Of a DNA stretch of 64,000 nucleotides, positions 49,394 to 59,680 are shown piece after piece. The stretch's first letter is position 1, and each line of letters begins with the position of its first letter. A program made the translations under genes and the position numbers. The stretch is from Peptoniphilus vaginalis. Lineage in GTDB: Bacteria; Bacillota; Clostridia; Tissierellales; Peptoniphilaceae. The stretch lies in assembly GCF_900176605.1 (NCBI RefSeq), contig NZ_FXLP01000005.1, positions 372,001 to 436,000 of the forward strand. Reading direction: 5' to 3'. The notes beneath the pieces are model-generated. The model had not been told where the DNA came from. It did not search any database and worked only from the letters and a program-made list of their open reading frames with translations.

Positions 49394-51766
49394 TTGAAAA
49401 AATTTTTTAAATCAAATAAAAAACCTACAAAAAAGAAAAATAATAAAAAAGTTAATAAAAGAAATAAAAATTCAGATATAGGTAGTGGTCAAGAAATAAT
49501 GGGACTATTTTTAATAGTAATTGGTATAGTCTTCTTCATTTGCCTTTATAGTCAAAAAATGGGAATTGTTGGTTCATTAATTTACAAATTATTCTCAGCC
49601 TTATCTGGTTCAGGCAATTTTATAATTCCACTTCTTCTAATTTTCTGGGGAATACTTTTTAATATTCAAGCAACAAAACTACACGTTAATCGCTATATAA
49701 TTTTTTCACTTATAATATTTTTATGTGTTTTAGTTTTCTTGGATGGATCAAAGGAAATGGATATGACACTTATTGAAAGAATTATAAAGTCAACAGAGTA
49801 TATGGATATTACTAGAAGCGGTGGAATAATCGGAGCTATTTTTGGTTTCTTTTCTTATAAACTCTTAGGATCTCTTGGTACCTATTTAATCCTAGGCTTG
49901 ATAATTATTGCCTCTATATACTTTATGCTCAGACCTAATATGGAGCAAATTATTATGGCTTTTGAAGATCTAGGGGAGAGCCTTGAAGATAGAAAAAAAG
50001 CTTTAGAGAATAAGAAAGCTGCTAGAAAATTAAAGGCTGAAGAAAAAGAAAAGAAAAAAGCCTTAAAAGAAATTAGAAAAAAAGATGCATCAAAAAACAT
50101 TGACAAAAATGAGTCTGAAAATAATAGTGATGATATTTCAGAAAGTTTAATCATAAAAGATTATTCTGAAGATAATATTATAGAAGCTACTGATAATAAT
50201 GACTTTGAAAAGATAAATGAAAGTAGCGAAAATATTGGACCAAATAATTCTTTAATAGATAGTCAAGAAGATGAAGAAGTAATTGATACAATAAAAGATG
50301 ATATCGAACACAAAAAAGAGGAAGAGTTTGTCTATACTTATCCAGACCCAGCGCTATTAGAAAGAATCCCATCAAAGGGAAATTTCTCTAAAAATGAAGT
50401 TATAGAAAAGGGTAGAATAATCGAAAATACCATGAAAAATTTTGGGATTGAGTCAAAGGTTGTTGCTATAAATCGCGGACCAGTTATAACATCCTATGAA
50501 TTAAAGCCTGCTCCAGGAATAAAATTATCCCGAATAGTTGGTTTAAGTGACAATATAGCTATGGCACTAGCAAGTTCTGATTTGCGTATTGAAGCTCCAA
50601 TACCAGGGAAAACCGTAGTTGGTATTGAAGTACCAAATAATGAAAAGGATTCAGTTGCCCTTAAGGAATTAATTGAGTCAAAAGAATTTAAAAATATAAA
50701 ATCCGATATTCCTTTAGCCTTAGGTAAGGATGTAGAAGGTAATATTTTAATTTCTGGTATGGAAGATATGCCGCATCTTTTAATAGCTGGTGCAACTGGT
50801 TCAGGTAAGTCAGTTTGTATAAATTCGATTATCACTAGTGTAATATACAAATCATCTCCTAAAGATGTAAAGTTAATGCTAATAGATCCTAAGGTAGTTG
50901 AACTAAGTGTATATAACGGAATTCCTCATCTTTTAATTGATGTTGTTACTAATCCAAAGAAAGCAGCCTTTGCTCTTAATTGGGCAGTAGACGAAATGGA
51001 AAAGAGATATCAAGCCTTTGCAGAAAATCATGTAAGGGATTTAAAGGGCTATAATAAAAAAATGATGGCAGAAGGAAAAGAAGACGAAAAACTTCCAAAA
51101 ATTTTAATAATAGTAGATGAGTTGGCTGATCTTATGATGGTTGCTTCTAAAGAAATAGAAGAATATATAGCTAGGCTTGCTCAAAAAGCAAGAGCTGCTG
51201 GTATGCACTTAATACTTGCAACTCAAAGACCTTCTGTTGATGTTATCACTGGAACTATTAAGGCCAATGTTCCATCTCGAATTGCTTTTGCAGTAGCTTC
51301 TTCTGTAGACTCTAGAACAATACTTGATATGGCTGGTGCTGAAAAGTTATTAGGCAAGGGAGATATGCTGTTCTATCCAAGTAAATATCCTAAGCCAAAG
51401 AGAATTCAAGGTGCTTTCATAAGTGATGGAGAAGTGGAAAGACTTGTCGACTTTGTCAAAAATAACAACGAAATTAAAAATAATGTTGAGTCAAAAATTG
51501 AACAAGCAATTGAAGATAGAAAGGTACAAATTGATAACGAAAGGGACCCTCTTTTTAAAGAAGCAGTGGAGCTTGTAGTTAATGATGAACAAGCTTCTAT
51601 TTCCTATATACAAAGGAAATTAAAGGTTGGTTATTCAAGGGCTGGTCGTATTGTTGATCAAATGGAAGAAATGGGCATAATTGGCCCTCACGAAGGTTCA
51701 AAACCGCGTAAACTTTTAAAAACAAAGGAAGAATTGGATATGATTTTAGGTGAAGAAGATGAATAA
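49394..51766 (+). CDS. ftsK: FtsK/SpoIIIE-type DNA translocase
   Basis: 790 residues. A very basic N-terminus (residues 1-25), four to five membrane helices (about 33-180), a charged Lys/Glu-rich linker (about 190-310), then the motor: GATGSGKSVCINSII Walker A, LIIVDELADLMM Walker B, and a C-terminal winged-helix gamma domain (SYIQRKLKVGYSRAGRIVDQME). TTG start with GAGGTG 7 bases upstream; a TATAAT at 49369-49374 may be its -10. Confidence 0.95.
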   Translation: MKKFFKSNKKPTKKKNNKKVNKRNKNSDIGSGQEIMGLFLIVIGIVFFICLYSQKMGIVGSLIYKLFSALSGSGNFIIPLLLIFWGILFNIQATKLHVNRYIIFSLIIFLCVLVFLDGSKEMDMTLIERIIKSTEYMDITRSGGIIGAIFGFFSYKLLGSLGTYLILGLIIIASIYFMLRPNMEQIIMAFEDLGESLEDRKKALENKKAARKLKAEEKEKKKALKEIRKKDASKNIDKNESENNSDDISESLIIKDYSEDNIIEATDNNDFEKINESSENIGPNNSLIDSQEDEEVIDTIKDDIEHKKEEEFVYTYPDPALLERIPSKGNFSKNEVIEKGRIIENTMKNFGIESKVVAINRGPVITSYELKPAPGIKLSRIVGLSDNIAMALASSDLRIEAPIPGKTVVGIEVPNNEKDSVALKELIESKEFKNIKSDIPLALGKDVEGNILISGMEDMPHLLIAGATGSGKSVCINSIITSVIYKSSPKDVKLMLIDPKVVELSVYNGIPHLLIDVVTNPKKAAFALNWAVDEMEKRYQAFAENHVRDLKGYNKKMMAEGKEDEKLPKILIIVDELADLMMVASKEIEEYIARLAQKARAAGMHLILATQRPSVDVITGTIKANVPSRIAFAVASSVDSRTILDMAGAEKLLGKGDMLFYPSKYPKPKRIQGAFISDGEVERLVDFVKNNNEIKNNVESKIEQAIEDRKVQIDNERDPLFKEAVELVVNDEQASISYIQRKLKVGYSRAGRIVDQMEEMGIIGPHEGSKPRKLLKTKEELDMILGEEDE

Positions 51767-53075
51767 TGTTCACATAGTGACCCTTGGGTGTTCAAAAAAC
51801 GATGTGGACTCTTCTATGATGTATTCACTATTAGATAAAAATAAATATCAAATGGTTAATGAAGCAAGCCAAGCTGATATTTTAATAGTAAACACATGTG
51901 GTTTCATAGATGCAGCTAAGGAAGAATCCATTGATACAATACTTGAATCTCTGGAATATAAAAATGAAGGTAAGTGTAAAAAAGTTCTATTATCTGGATG
52001 CCTTGCTCAAAGATACCCTGAAGAACTTATTAAAGAAATACCTGAGATTGACGGAATAATTGGGACAGGAAACATTGATTATATAAATGAACTTTTAGAT
52101 AGGAGTCTTGCTGGGGATTTATTCATAAAGACAGATAATTTAAACTCAGCTTATATAGAAGGAATTAGAAAAGAAGTAGTTAAGACTACAGAATATGTTA
52201 AGATTTCTGAAGGTTGCAATAATAATTGTTCCTACTGTATAATTCCTTCACTCCGTGGGAAAAATAGATCTAGAAAAATAGAAGATATTTATAGTGAAGT
52301 TGACTACCTTGTAAGTAAAGGTGCAAGGGAAATTATATTAATTGCTCAAAATACTACAGACTATGGAATAGACTTATATTCTAAGTACTCTTTAGCAAAA
52401 TTAATAAAAGAGATTTCCAAAATAGAGGATTTAAAATGGATCAGAGTTTTATACTTATATCCAGATCACTTCACAGAAGAATTAATCGAAGAGTTTAAAA
52501 ACAATGATAAACTTGTAAATTATGTGGATATGCCACTTCAACACATTTCAGATGATGTTTTAAAAAGGATGAATAGGAAGACAAGTAAGGACCACATTAT
52601 AAAAACTCTAAAGAACCTCAGAAAATCTGTCCCTGATATTGTGATTAGAACAACATTCATTGTTGGTTTCCCCGGAGAAAGTGATGATGATTTTAACCAA
52701 TTAGTTGATTTTATTGAAGATATAAAATTTGATAAACTTGGTATTTTTGAGTACTCTTTGGAAGAGGGAACAGGGGCAGCTTCCTTAGATGAACAAATTT
52801 CTGATTCAGTGAAAGAGAAAAGAAAAAATGAAATTATGGCAATTCAAAGCGAAATTTCTGCTGACATCCTATCAAAAAATATAGGAAAAAGACTTGAAGT
52901 TTTAATTGAAGAACAAGTTGATGAGGAAAACTATGTTGGTAGGACCTATATGGATTCTCCAGAGATTGATGGCGTTACTTATGTTCACTCAAATAAAGAA
53001 CTTGAAATTGGTAGCTTTGTAGAGGTAAATGTTGTTGATAGTTTAGATTATGACTTAGTAGGTGAAATTATATGA
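51759..53075 (+). CDS. rimO: Ribosomal protein uS12 methylthiotransferase
   Basis: Radical-SAM enzyme adding a methylthio group to Asp of S12. 438 residues from ATG 51759, which overlaps ftsK by 8 bases and has AGGTGAAG upstream. UPF0004 domain with HIVTLGCSKNDVDS, radical-SAM CNNNCSYCIIPSLRGK, and a C-terminal TRAM domain. The following pgsA-cinA-recA order also favours RimO over MiaB. Confidence 0.94.
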   Translation: MNNVHIVTLGCSKNDVDSSMMYSLLDKNKYQMVNEASQADILIVNTCGFIDAAKEESIDTILESLEYKNEGKCKKVLLSGCLAQRYPEELIKEIPEIDGIIGTGNIDYINELLDRSLAGDLFIKTDNLNSAYIEGIRKEVVKTTEYVKISEGCNNNCSYCIIPSLRGKNRSRKIEDIYSEVDYLVSKGAREIILIAQNTTDYGIDLYSKYSLAKLIKEISKIEDLKWIRVLYLYPDHFTEELIEEFKNNDKLVNYVDMPLQHISDDVLKRMNRKTSKDHIIKTLKNLRKSVPDIVIRTTFIVGFPGESDDDFNQLVDFIEDIKFDKLGIFEYSLEEGTGAASLDEQISDSVKEKRKNEIMAIQSEISADILSKNIGKRLEVLIEEQVDEENYVGRTYMDSPEIDGVTYVHSNKELEIGSFVEVNVVDSLDYDLVGEII

Positions 53076-53605
53076 ATACTCCAAACAAATTAACTTTAAT
53101 GAGGACCTTAATGGTTCCTATTTTTATCCTATGTATGTATTTAGATTTTAATAATTCTAGGTTAATAGCTACAGTTATCTTCGCAGTGGCATCATTTACT
53201 GACTTTTTAGATGGTCACATAGCAAGAAAATACAATCTTGTTACAAATTTTGGTAAATTTGCTGATCCCCTTGCAGATAAAATATTAGTATGCTCTGCAA
53301 TGATAATGTTAGTTAGTACTGGCGAAATGCCAGCTTGGGCTGTAATAATAATTATTGCAAGAGAGTTTACTATTACTGGATTTAGAATTATAGCAGCTTC
53401 TGAAAATATTACTATTGCTGCAAGTCCCTTAGGAAAATTTAAGACAGTTACACAACTAATTTCAAACATTCTACTTTTAACAGGTTTGGAAAGTCTAAGG
53501 GGCATTGGAATGATTATATTCTATCTAGCTGTAGTATTTACTATTATTTCTGGTGCTGATTACCTTATTAAAAACAAAAAAGTATTGGACTTAGAAAATA
53601 TATAA
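53072..53605 (+). CDS. pgsA: CDP-diacylglycerol-glycerol-3-phosphate 3-phosphatidyltransferase
   Basis: Membrane enzyme of phosphatidylglycerol synthesis, 177 residues with about five helices. CDP-alcohol phosphotransferase motif DFLDGHIARK ... FGKFADPLADK. ATG overlaps the rimO stop. Uses the product of CdsA (31710). Confidence 0.95.
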   Translation: MNTPNKLTLMRTLMVPIFILCMYLDFNNSRLIATVIFAVASFTDFLDGHIARKYNLVTNFGKFADPLADKILVCSAMIMLVSTGEMPAWAVIIIIAREFTITGFRIIAASENITIAASPLGKFKTVTQLISNILLLTGLESLRGIGMIIFYLAVVFTIISGADYLIKNKKVLDLENI

Positions 53606-53613
53606 GGAGAATT

Positions 53614-54849
53614 ATGAAAGCAAGTATTCTAACAATTGGTAAAGAAATCCTAATTGGTTCAATTGTAAACACGAATTCAAAATATATTTCAGAAAAATTA
53701 ACTGACATGGGGATAGATGTTATAAGACAGGTCTCAGTGGATGATTGCTTGGAAGAAATTGTCGAAGAGTTAGACTATATTTCCAAATCTTCTGATTTAA
53801 TAATTATAAGTGGAGGACTTGGGCCTACAGATGACGACTTAACAAGAGATGCTGTAGCAAAATTTTTAAATAGAAGGGTCTATCTCGACCAAGACGAAAA
53901 AAGAAAATTAGAAGACAGTTTTAATAGACTTGGAAGGGCAATGACTCCAAACAATCTTAAACAAGTTATGCTTATAGAAGGATCAGAAAAAATTGACAAT
54001 CAGTGGGGCGTTGCTCTTGGAGAGTTTATAGAGTTCGATAATAAAAAAATTATCCTACTACCTGGACCTCCAAATGAAATGGAACCAATGCTTGATTATT
54101 ATATTGCCAATAAATCTTTTACAAGAGATAATATTATTATAAAATCTATAGATATTATTGGTCTCGGTGAATCTGTTATTGAAGATAGAATAAGACATAT
54201 GGACTTTAATGACAGGAGTATCTCAATCAATACTTTTGCCCACGGGACTTATACAGAGGTTAAAATAATCGGAAAAAATTCTAATAAAGAAAAACTTAAG
54301 TCTTCTATAGAAGAAACAGTTAATTCTCTTTATAGGGAATTTAAAACTCACATTTATTCAGAAAATAACGAAGATGTTGCAAAACAAATTGTAGATATTT
54401 TAAGAAAAAATAATTTAAAAGTTTCTTTCGCAGAATCTATAACTGGTGGAATGTTAGCATCAGCTATTACTGATATAAGTGGAGCATCTAGTGTTATTGA
54501 AAGCTCCTTTATCACTTACTCCAATGATTCAAAAAATAAGAATTTAAATGTATCTAAGAATACACTGAAGAAATTTGGTGCAATAAGTGAGCATACTGCT
54601 TACGAAATGGCAAAGGGAGTAAAAGAAAAGTCCCAAGCGGATATTGGAGTCTCTACAACTGGTGAAGCCGGTCCTAATCCATCAGAAACTGAAGTTGGAA
54701 ATGTCTTTACCTGTATATATTTTGGTGAAGATAATTACAATACAAAACATTATTTCTTTTCGGGAGACAGAAATAAAATACGCAGAAGCACTGTAAATAG
54801 AGTTTTATCTCAAATTCTTTATTTACTTAGAAAAAATTTTAAGGAGTAA
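53614..54849 (+). CDS. cinA: CinA-family protein (nicotinamide-nucleotide amidohydrolase)
   Basis: 411 residues: an N-terminal MoaB-like (COG1058) domain ([30 protein letters not shown]) and a C-terminal CinA amidohydrolase domain ([31 protein letters not shown]). The C-terminal domain deamidates NMN in the pyridine nucleotide cycle; in streptococci CinA interacts with RecA and is competence-induced. AAGGAG upstream; 2 bases before recA. Confidence 0.93.
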   Translation: MKASILTIGKEILIGSIVNTNSKYISEKLTDMGIDVIRQVSVDDCLEEIVEELDYISKSSDLIIISGGLGPTDDDLTRDAVAKFLNRRVYLDQDEKRKLEDSFNRLGRAMTPNNLKQVMLIEGSEKIDNQWGVALGEFIEFDNKKIILLPGPPNEMEPMLDYYIANKSFTRDNIIIKSIDIIGLGESVIEDRIRHMDFNDRSISINTFAHGTYTEVKIIGKNSNKEKLKSSIEETVNSLYREFKTHIYSENNEDVAKQIVDILRKNNLKVSFAESITGGMLASAITDISGASSVIESSFITYSNDSKNKNLNVSKNTLKKFGAISEHTAYEMAKGVKEKSQADIGVSTTGEAGPNPSETEVGNVFTCIYFGEDNYNTKHYFFSGDRNKIRRSTVNRVLSQILYLLRKNFKE

Positions 54850-54851
54850 TT

Positions 54852-55913
54852 ATGAAAGAAAGCAATTTAAGTAAAGAAAAACAAGAAGCTCTTCACAACG
54901 TCATATCAAAAATTGAAAAACAATACGGTGAAGGATCCGTAATGATTCTAGGTGACGATGTTAAATTAGATATTGAATCTATACCTACTGGATCACTTGC
55001 TCTTGATATTGCCCTTGGAATTGGTGGAATTCCTAAGGGAAGAATTATAGAAATATATGGACCAGAATCATCAGGTAAAACTACTTTGGCTCTACATATG
55101 TTAGCCGAAGCACAAAAAATGGGTGGTACAGGTGCTTTTGTAGATGCTGAGCATGCTCTTGATGCTGGATATGCTAAAAACCTTGGGGTAGATGTAGAAA
55201 ATTTAATTATTTCTCAACCTGATACAGGCGAACAAGCCCTAGAAATAACTGAAGCCCTTGTAAGATCTAACGCTGTAGATTTGATTATTATCGACTCAGT
55301 TGCTGCCCTTGTTCCAAAAGCAGAAATTGATGGTGACATGGGAGCAGCACAAATTGGTCTTCAAGCAAGACTAATGTCTCAAGCTCTTAGAAAATTAACT
55401 GGAGCAATTAACAAGTCAAAATGTACTGTTGTATTTATTAACCAACTTAGAGAAAAAGTTGGTATTATGTTTGGTAACCCAGAAACAACTACAGGTGGTA
55501 GGGCACTTAAGTTCTATTCATCTGTAAGACTTGATATTAGAAAGTCTGAAAATATAAAAAAAGGTGATGAAATAATTGGTAACAGAGTTAGGGTTAAAGT
55601 TGTTAAAAACAAGATAGCTCCACCTTTTAGACAAGCTGAGTTTGATATTATGTACGGTAAGGGAATATCCAGCGTAGGCAATATACTTGATGTTGCCGCT
55701 GAAGCTGACATAATTAAAAAAGCTGGTGCTTGGTATTCTTACGGTGAAGAAAGACTTGGTCAAGGTAGAGAAAATGCTAAGGACTTCTTAGAAGAAAACC
55801 CCGAACTACTAAAGGAAATAGACCACAAAGTAAGACTTCACTACAATCTAATTTCAGATGATGAAAATATAGAAAAAGATGAGGAAGAAAACACATCTAA
55901 TAATGAAGAATAA
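54852..55913 (+). CDS. recA: Recombinase RecA
   Basis: 353 residues. Walker [10 protein letters not shown] near 70-77, Walker [13 protein letters not shown], loop L2 region [20 protein letters not shown]. The acidic C-terminal tail is present. AAGGAGTAATT upstream. First gene of what looks like a recA-Mre11-Rad50 unit, with only 11 bases to the next gene. Confidence 0.98.
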   Translation: MKESNLSKEKQEALHNVISKIEKQYGEGSVMILGDDVKLDIESIPTGSLALDIALGIGGIPKGRIIEIYGPESSGKTTLALHMLAEAQKMGGTGAFVDAEHALDAGYAKNLGVDVENLIISQPDTGEQALEITEALVRSNAVDLIIIDSVAALVPKAEIDGDMGAAQIGLQARLMSQALRKLTGAINKSKCTVVFINQLREKVGIMFGNPETTTGGRALKFYSSVRLDIRKSENIKKGDEIIGNRVRVKVVKNKIAPPFRQAEFDIMYGKGISSVGNILDVAAEADIIKKAGAWYSYGEERLGQGRENAKDFLEENPELLKEIDHKVRLHYNLISDDENIEKDEEENTSNNEE

Positions 55914-55924
55914 GGCGTGATTTA

Positions 55925-56905
55925 TTGAAATTACTTTATTTAACAGATACTCACATAAGAGGTACTAATCCGAAGAATAGATTAGATGATTATTGTGAAA
56001 CTTTAAAAGAAAAATTAAAAGAAATTTCAAATATTATTAAGGAAGAGAAAGTTGATTATGTTTTGCATGGAGGAGACTTATTTGACAGGCCCGATGTGTC
56101 TGTTAGTATAGTCTCCGAATTTGCACAAATTTTTCAATCTTTTGGTGTGCCTATATATATAATAAGCGGAAATCATGATATATTTGGTCACAATCCAGAT
56201 ACCTTAGATAGAACTATGCTTGGTCTTTTATGTAATCTTGGAATTATGCATCTTGTGAACTATAAAAAAATTATTTTAGAAAAAGATAATTTAAGAGTTC
56301 AGTTAACAGGATCTCCTTATATTTATTCCATGGATGAGCTTTCCAATAGAGATAACTATAAAGTTACTGAAGTTGATGAATCCTGTAAATATGCAATACA
56401 TATGACTCATGGATTTTTAATCGACAAGCCCTTTATGAAAGAAGTCAGCCATACTTTAATAGAAGATATTAAAGATACAAAAGCAGACATCACTCTAGGG
56501 GGACATTATCATTTTGGATTTAAAACTGTAGAAATCGATAATAAGTTTTTCGTAAATCCTGGTGCCTTGATAAGAATTTCAAATTCGAAAATTGAGATGA
56601 AAAGAAGGCCTAAAGTTGATATCATCAACTTAGGAGAAGAAATTAAGATAGAAGAGAGATATCTTAAGTCTGCTAAACCTGGTGAAGAAGTTCTTGATAG
56701 GTCCGAAATGGAAAGACATCAATTTAAGGGAATTAAGATGGCAGAATTTAAAGAGAGTATAGAAGCTTCTGCAAACTATAAGAGCCTCGATATTTTTGAT
56801 TTGCTCCTAAGAATTTCTAAAAGTGAAAATATTAGTGAGGAAGTTAAAAGTGAAGCTCTAAAGAGAGTAGAAGAAGCTCAAATTAATGAGGTTAACTACT
56901 CATGA
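55925..56905 (+). CDS. Mre11/SbcD-like metallophosphoesterase
   Basis: 326-residue calcineurin-like phosphoesterase of the Mre11/SbcD type. Metal-site motifs: LTDTHIRG (D8, H10), LHGGDLFDRPD near 49-56, ISGNHDIFGH near 81-88, MTHGF and GGHYHFG near 192-198. TTG start 11 bases after recA with AAGGCGTGA upstream. It overlaps the next gene (ATPase N-lobe) by 4 bases, the conserved nuclease-ATPase pairing. Inferred: exo/endonuclease on DNA ends driven by the split Rad50-like ATPase. Shorter than classical SbcD (about 380-400), with a reduced C-terminal capping region. Confidence 0.87.
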   Translation: MKLLYLTDTHIRGTNPKNRLDDYCETLKEKLKEISNIIKEEKVDYVLHGGDLFDRPDVSVSIVSEFAQIFQSFGVPIYIISGNHDIFGHNPDTLDRTMLGLLCNLGIMHLVNYKKIILEKDNLRVQLTGSPYIYSMDELSNRDNYKVTEVDESCKYAIHMTHGFLIDKPFMKEVSHTLIEDIKDTKADITLGGHYHFGFKTVEIDNKFFVNPGALIRISNSKIEMKRRPKVDIINLGEEIKIEERYLKSAKPGEEVLDRSEMERHQFKGIKMAEFKESIEASANYKSLDIFDLLLRISKSENISEEVKSEALKRVEEAQINEVNYS

Positions 56906-58353
56906 TATATATAAAAAATGTTGAACTTAGAAATTTCCAATCTCACAATCATACAGAAATAGAATTTGACCGAGGTCTTAATGTTATCCTCGGTAATTCT
57001 GATGCTGGTAAAACTGCAATTCTAAGGGCTATAAAGTGGGCTCTTTTCAATGAACCAAAAGGTGATTATTTTATTAGACAAGGGGAGAAGGATGTATCAG
57101 TTAAAGTTACCTTCTCCAATGGGGTTGTGGTTGAGAGATCAAGAACTCCATCTAAAAATTCCTATTATCTTATGGATGCTGAAGGTCAAGAAATGCGTTT
57201 CGAAGGTTTTGGGTTAGATGTCCCAAAAGAAATAACTGATGCTATCCATATGTATAAAGTTTCATTAGATAATTCTAATAACAAAGTTATTCTAAATATT
57301 GCAGAACAACTAGATGGACCTTTTTTACTTAATGATCAAGCCTCTATGAGGGCCTCTGCTATTGGCAGACTTATTGGAGTTAATTATGTAGACGATGCTC
57401 TTAGGACCGTTGTAAGAGATAATAAAAGAATTAATCAAGAAATTGATAATCTTAGAGCAAGTAGAGATGATTTTAAAGAACAATTAAAAGAATTTGACTA
57501 TATCAAAGACTATAAAGATAAATTTCAAAAACTTTCTCATATTAGAGATAAAATAAGTGATTTAAACCAAAGATTAAATTTAGTATCTAATCTAAAAGAT
57601 ACTTATGAGCAATATAATTTGGAAATAGATAATATTGGCATTTTATTGGAAAATTTTAAGAATTTAAGTGCGATAGATTCTGTTATTCCTAAAATTGAAA
57701 CTAATCTAATTAAAAGAAGCACTTACCAATCTTTTTTTGATAGACTAAATCAGACTGAATCTGAAGTTACTATCATTTCTAATAGTTTAGAAAAATTAAA
57801 TAATATTGAATCTCTGAATTACAAAACTAAAGACATCGAAATCAAAAAAAATAAGTTAAATTCTTTTTCCGAACTCTTCCATAAATATAAAAATACCTCC
57901 AATCAAATTCTCAATACAAAAAAAGATTTAGATTCTTTAAAAAATAGTGATAAGATTGCAGAAATTAATAAGACTTTAGATGAAAAGATAAGTCTATATA
58001 ATAAAATTTTTTCAGGAAGAGAAAGTCTTCTAGTGATTAATGACAAATTAAATTATGGTAATGATTATATAAAGAACTTTTCTAATAATGATAATATTGA
58101 AAATATTTCCAAACAATTGGAGAAATATATAAAAAATTTATTTATTTTATCAGATATTCAAAGAAAATTAGATGAACTACAAAATGAATATATGCGAGAG
58201 ACTAATAAACTTACTGAAGTTAATAATAATTTAAAAAATTATACAGAAACATACGAGAAAACCATTTTAGAAATTGGGGTTTGTCCCTTCTGTTATAGCG
58301 AAATAAATAAGGAGTCCATTGAGCATATAAAATACCATTTGAGGAATGATTAA
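56902..58353 (+). CDS. Rad50/SbcC-like ATPase, N-lobe with first coiled coil and zinc hook
   Basis: 483 residues containing only half of an SbcC/Rad50 protein. The N-lobe shows LRNFQSHNHTEIEF and Walker A GNSDAGKTAILRAIKW (residues 31-46). From about 165 to 455 the sequence is heptad-rich coiled coil. Near the C-terminus lies CPFC (C461, C464), the CxxC of a zinc hook. There is no signature or Walker B: these are in the separate gene at 58592. The stop is immediately followed by the ATG of the 77-residue gene. The frame is intact, so this looks like a stable split, not a decayed gene. Confidence 0.85.
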   Translation: MIYIKNVELRNFQSHNHTEIEFDRGLNVILGNSDAGKTAILRAIKWALFNEPKGDYFIRQGEKDVSVKVTFSNGVVVERSRTPSKNSYYLMDAEGQEMRFEGFGLDVPKEITDAIHMYKVSLDNSNNKVILNIAEQLDGPFLLNDQASMRASAIGRLIGVNYVDDALRTVVRDNKRINQEIDNLRASRDDFKEQLKEFDYIKDYKDKFQKLSHIRDKISDLNQRLNLVSNLKDTYEQYNLEIDNIGILLENFKNLSAIDSVIPKIETNLIKRSTYQSFFDRLNQTESEVTIISNSLEKLNNIESLNYKTKDIEIKKNKLNSFSELFHKYKNTSNQILNTKKDLDSLKNSDKIAEINKTLDEKISLYNKIFSGRESLLVINDKLNYGNDYIKNFSNNDNIENISKQLEKYIKNLFILSDIQRKLDELQNEYMRETNKLTEVNNNLKNYTETYEKTILEIGVCPFCYSEINKESIEHIKYHLRND

Positions 58354-58587
58354 ATGAATTACGAAGAAAATTTAAAAAATTTAAAAGAACAATTAGATAG
58401 ATTAAAAAATATGAAGTACAAATCTGAAGCAAGGCTTGAGCAACTTAATGCCCAAAAGAAGGATATCTTAAATGAAATTGAAAAGCTAGGTATTAAACCA
58501 GAAGATCTTGAAAATGAAATATCAAATTTAAAAAGTGAAATTGATAGGCTTTTTGCTGAAGCCAATGACTTAATGCCAAGGTTGTGA
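58354..58587 (+). CDS. Small coiled-coil protein between the Rad50-like halves
   Basis: 77 residues, almost entirely charged heptad-type helix (LKEQLDRLKNMKYKSEARLE, EKLGIKPEDLENEISNLKSE). It begins at the base after the previous stop and ends 4 bases before the C-lobe gene. I recognise no family. It may supply part of the returning coiled coil of the split Rad50-like protein or bridge the two chains; this is inference from position and composition. Confidence 0.65.
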   Translation: MNYEENLKNLKEQLDRLKNMKYKSEARLEQLNAQKKDILNEIEKLGIKPEDLENEISNLKSEIDRLFAEANDLMPRL

Positions 58588-58591
58588 TTAC

Positions 58592-59242
58592 TTGGACCTT
58601 AAAGAATTAGATCAAAACTTAAATAAATTAAATAATAAGATTTTAAGCGATGAAGGTAAAATTGAAATTTTAAATGACCAGTTGGAAAAAGTAGAGAAAA
58701 AACTTGAAGAAAAAGAAAAATATAGCGAAGTTCTCACTCAAGTCTCACTACTTTTTCAAAAGACTTCTGAATTCGCTAGGGAACAATCGAAGAGACAGAT
58801 TGAAGATACTGTAACTAAATGTCTTCAATTTATTTTTGAAACAGACATAGAGTTTCTAATAGAATTATCAGAAGCAAGATCAGTTCCTATTGCAGACTTT
58901 TTTGTTCAATCTAACTATACTGAAGGCTACAGCATAAAGACAAAGCCTGAGATAGCAAGAGGTGGGGGAGTTGTTGATATAATTTCTCTTGCCCTTAGGA
59001 TTGCTTTCTTGCAACAAAACCAACCAATATTATCTGGTCCTTTGATATTGGATGAACCTGGAAAGCATGTGAGTAATGATTATATTTTTAATCTTGGGGA
59101 GTTTTTAAAGCAATCATCAAATATTTTCAACAGACAAATAATAATGGTAACCCACAATCCACATTTATCACAAATTTCTGATAGGGCTTTTCAGGTCAGA
59201 AATAAGAAGGGAATTAGTGAAGTAAGCCTATATGAAGAGTAA
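58592..59242 (+). CDS. Rad50/SbcC-like ATPase, second coiled coil and C-lobe
   Basis: 216 residues: coiled coil (about 1-75), then the C-terminal ATPase lobe with ARGGGVVDIISLALRIAF, the ABC-type signature region (near 121-138), Walker B LILDEPGKHVS (near 150-160) and the H-loop MVTHNP. Together with the protein encoded at 56902 this makes a complete Rad50-type ATPase head. TTG start with AAGG upstream. No terminator seen after it; a new promoter begins at 59250. Confidence 0.85.
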   Translation: MDLKELDQNLNKLNNKILSDEGKIEILNDQLEKVEKKLEEKEKYSEVLTQVSLLFQKTSEFAREQSKRQIEDTVTKCLQFIFETDIEFLIELSEARSVPIADFFVQSNYTEGYSIKTKPEIARGGGVVDIISLALRIAFLQQNQPILSGPLILDEPGKHVSNDYIFNLGEFLKQSSNIFNRQIIMVTHNPHLSQISDRAFQVRNKKGISEVSLYEE

Positions 59243-59249
59243 TATTTTC

Positions 59250-59278
59250 TTGACTTTAGTGAACAAAATTGTTAGTAT
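59250..59278 (+). promoter_or_regulatory. Promoter of yerC-type regulator
   Basis: TTGACT (59250-59255) and TAGTAT (59273-59278) with 17-base spacing, 65 bases before the ATG. Confidence 0.65.
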
Positions 59279-59343
59279 ATTAATGAGCATATAGAGCGTT
59301 TATGTATTATATTAATATTAACTTTAAGTCAGGAGGATGTATA

Positions 59344-59661
59344 ATGATTTACGACTCAAAATTAAAGAATAAAGATATCGATGGTTTATTCGAAGCTATT
59401 CTTTTACTTGAAAATTTAGAAGAATGTTATAGATTTTTTGAAGACATTTGTACAGTTAAGGAATTGCAAGCAATTGCACAAAGACTACAAGTTGTTAAGC
59501 TACTAGTTAAAAACAAAACTTATCATGAAATCGAAAGTGAAACTGGAGCTTCAACAGCTACAATCTCTAGAATAAATAGATCTTTAAACTACGGTTCCGA
59601 TGGATATAAATTAGTTTTACAAAGATTGAACTTTATAGATGAAGACGAAGAAAAAGAATAA
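59344..59661 (+). CDS. TrpR/YerC/YecD-family DNA-binding protein
   Basis: 105-residue helix-turn-helix protein of the Trp-repressor-like YerC/YecD family. The HTH is ELQAIAQRLQVVKLLVKNKT followed by YHEIESETGASTATISRINR. Start at ATG 59344 with AGGAGG 6 bases upstream; the open frame from 59302 lacks such a site. The family's targets are not well established and no trp genes are nearby. Confidence 0.9.
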   Translation: MIYDSKLKNKDIDGLFEAILLLENLEECYRFFEDICTVKELQAIAQRLQVVKLLVKNKTYHEIESETGASTATISRINRSLNYGSDGYKLVLQRLNFIDEDEEKE

Positions 59662-59680
59662 GGAATTCCTTATTCTTTTT
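59651..59680. terminator. Bidirectional terminator, perfect 30-bp palindrome
   Basis: A perfect palindrome centred on AATT (arms AAAAAGAATAAGG and CCTTATTCTTTTT). It overlaps the stop codon of the yerC-type gene and touches that of the convergent rqcH. Confidence 0.9.

Noticed and set aside
56902-59242. Rad50-like genes as a single gene broken by sequencing errors
   Set aside because: The breaks occur at the hook and at a coiled-coil junction, both with proper start codons; the residues around them show no sign of lost frame. Not formally excluded.
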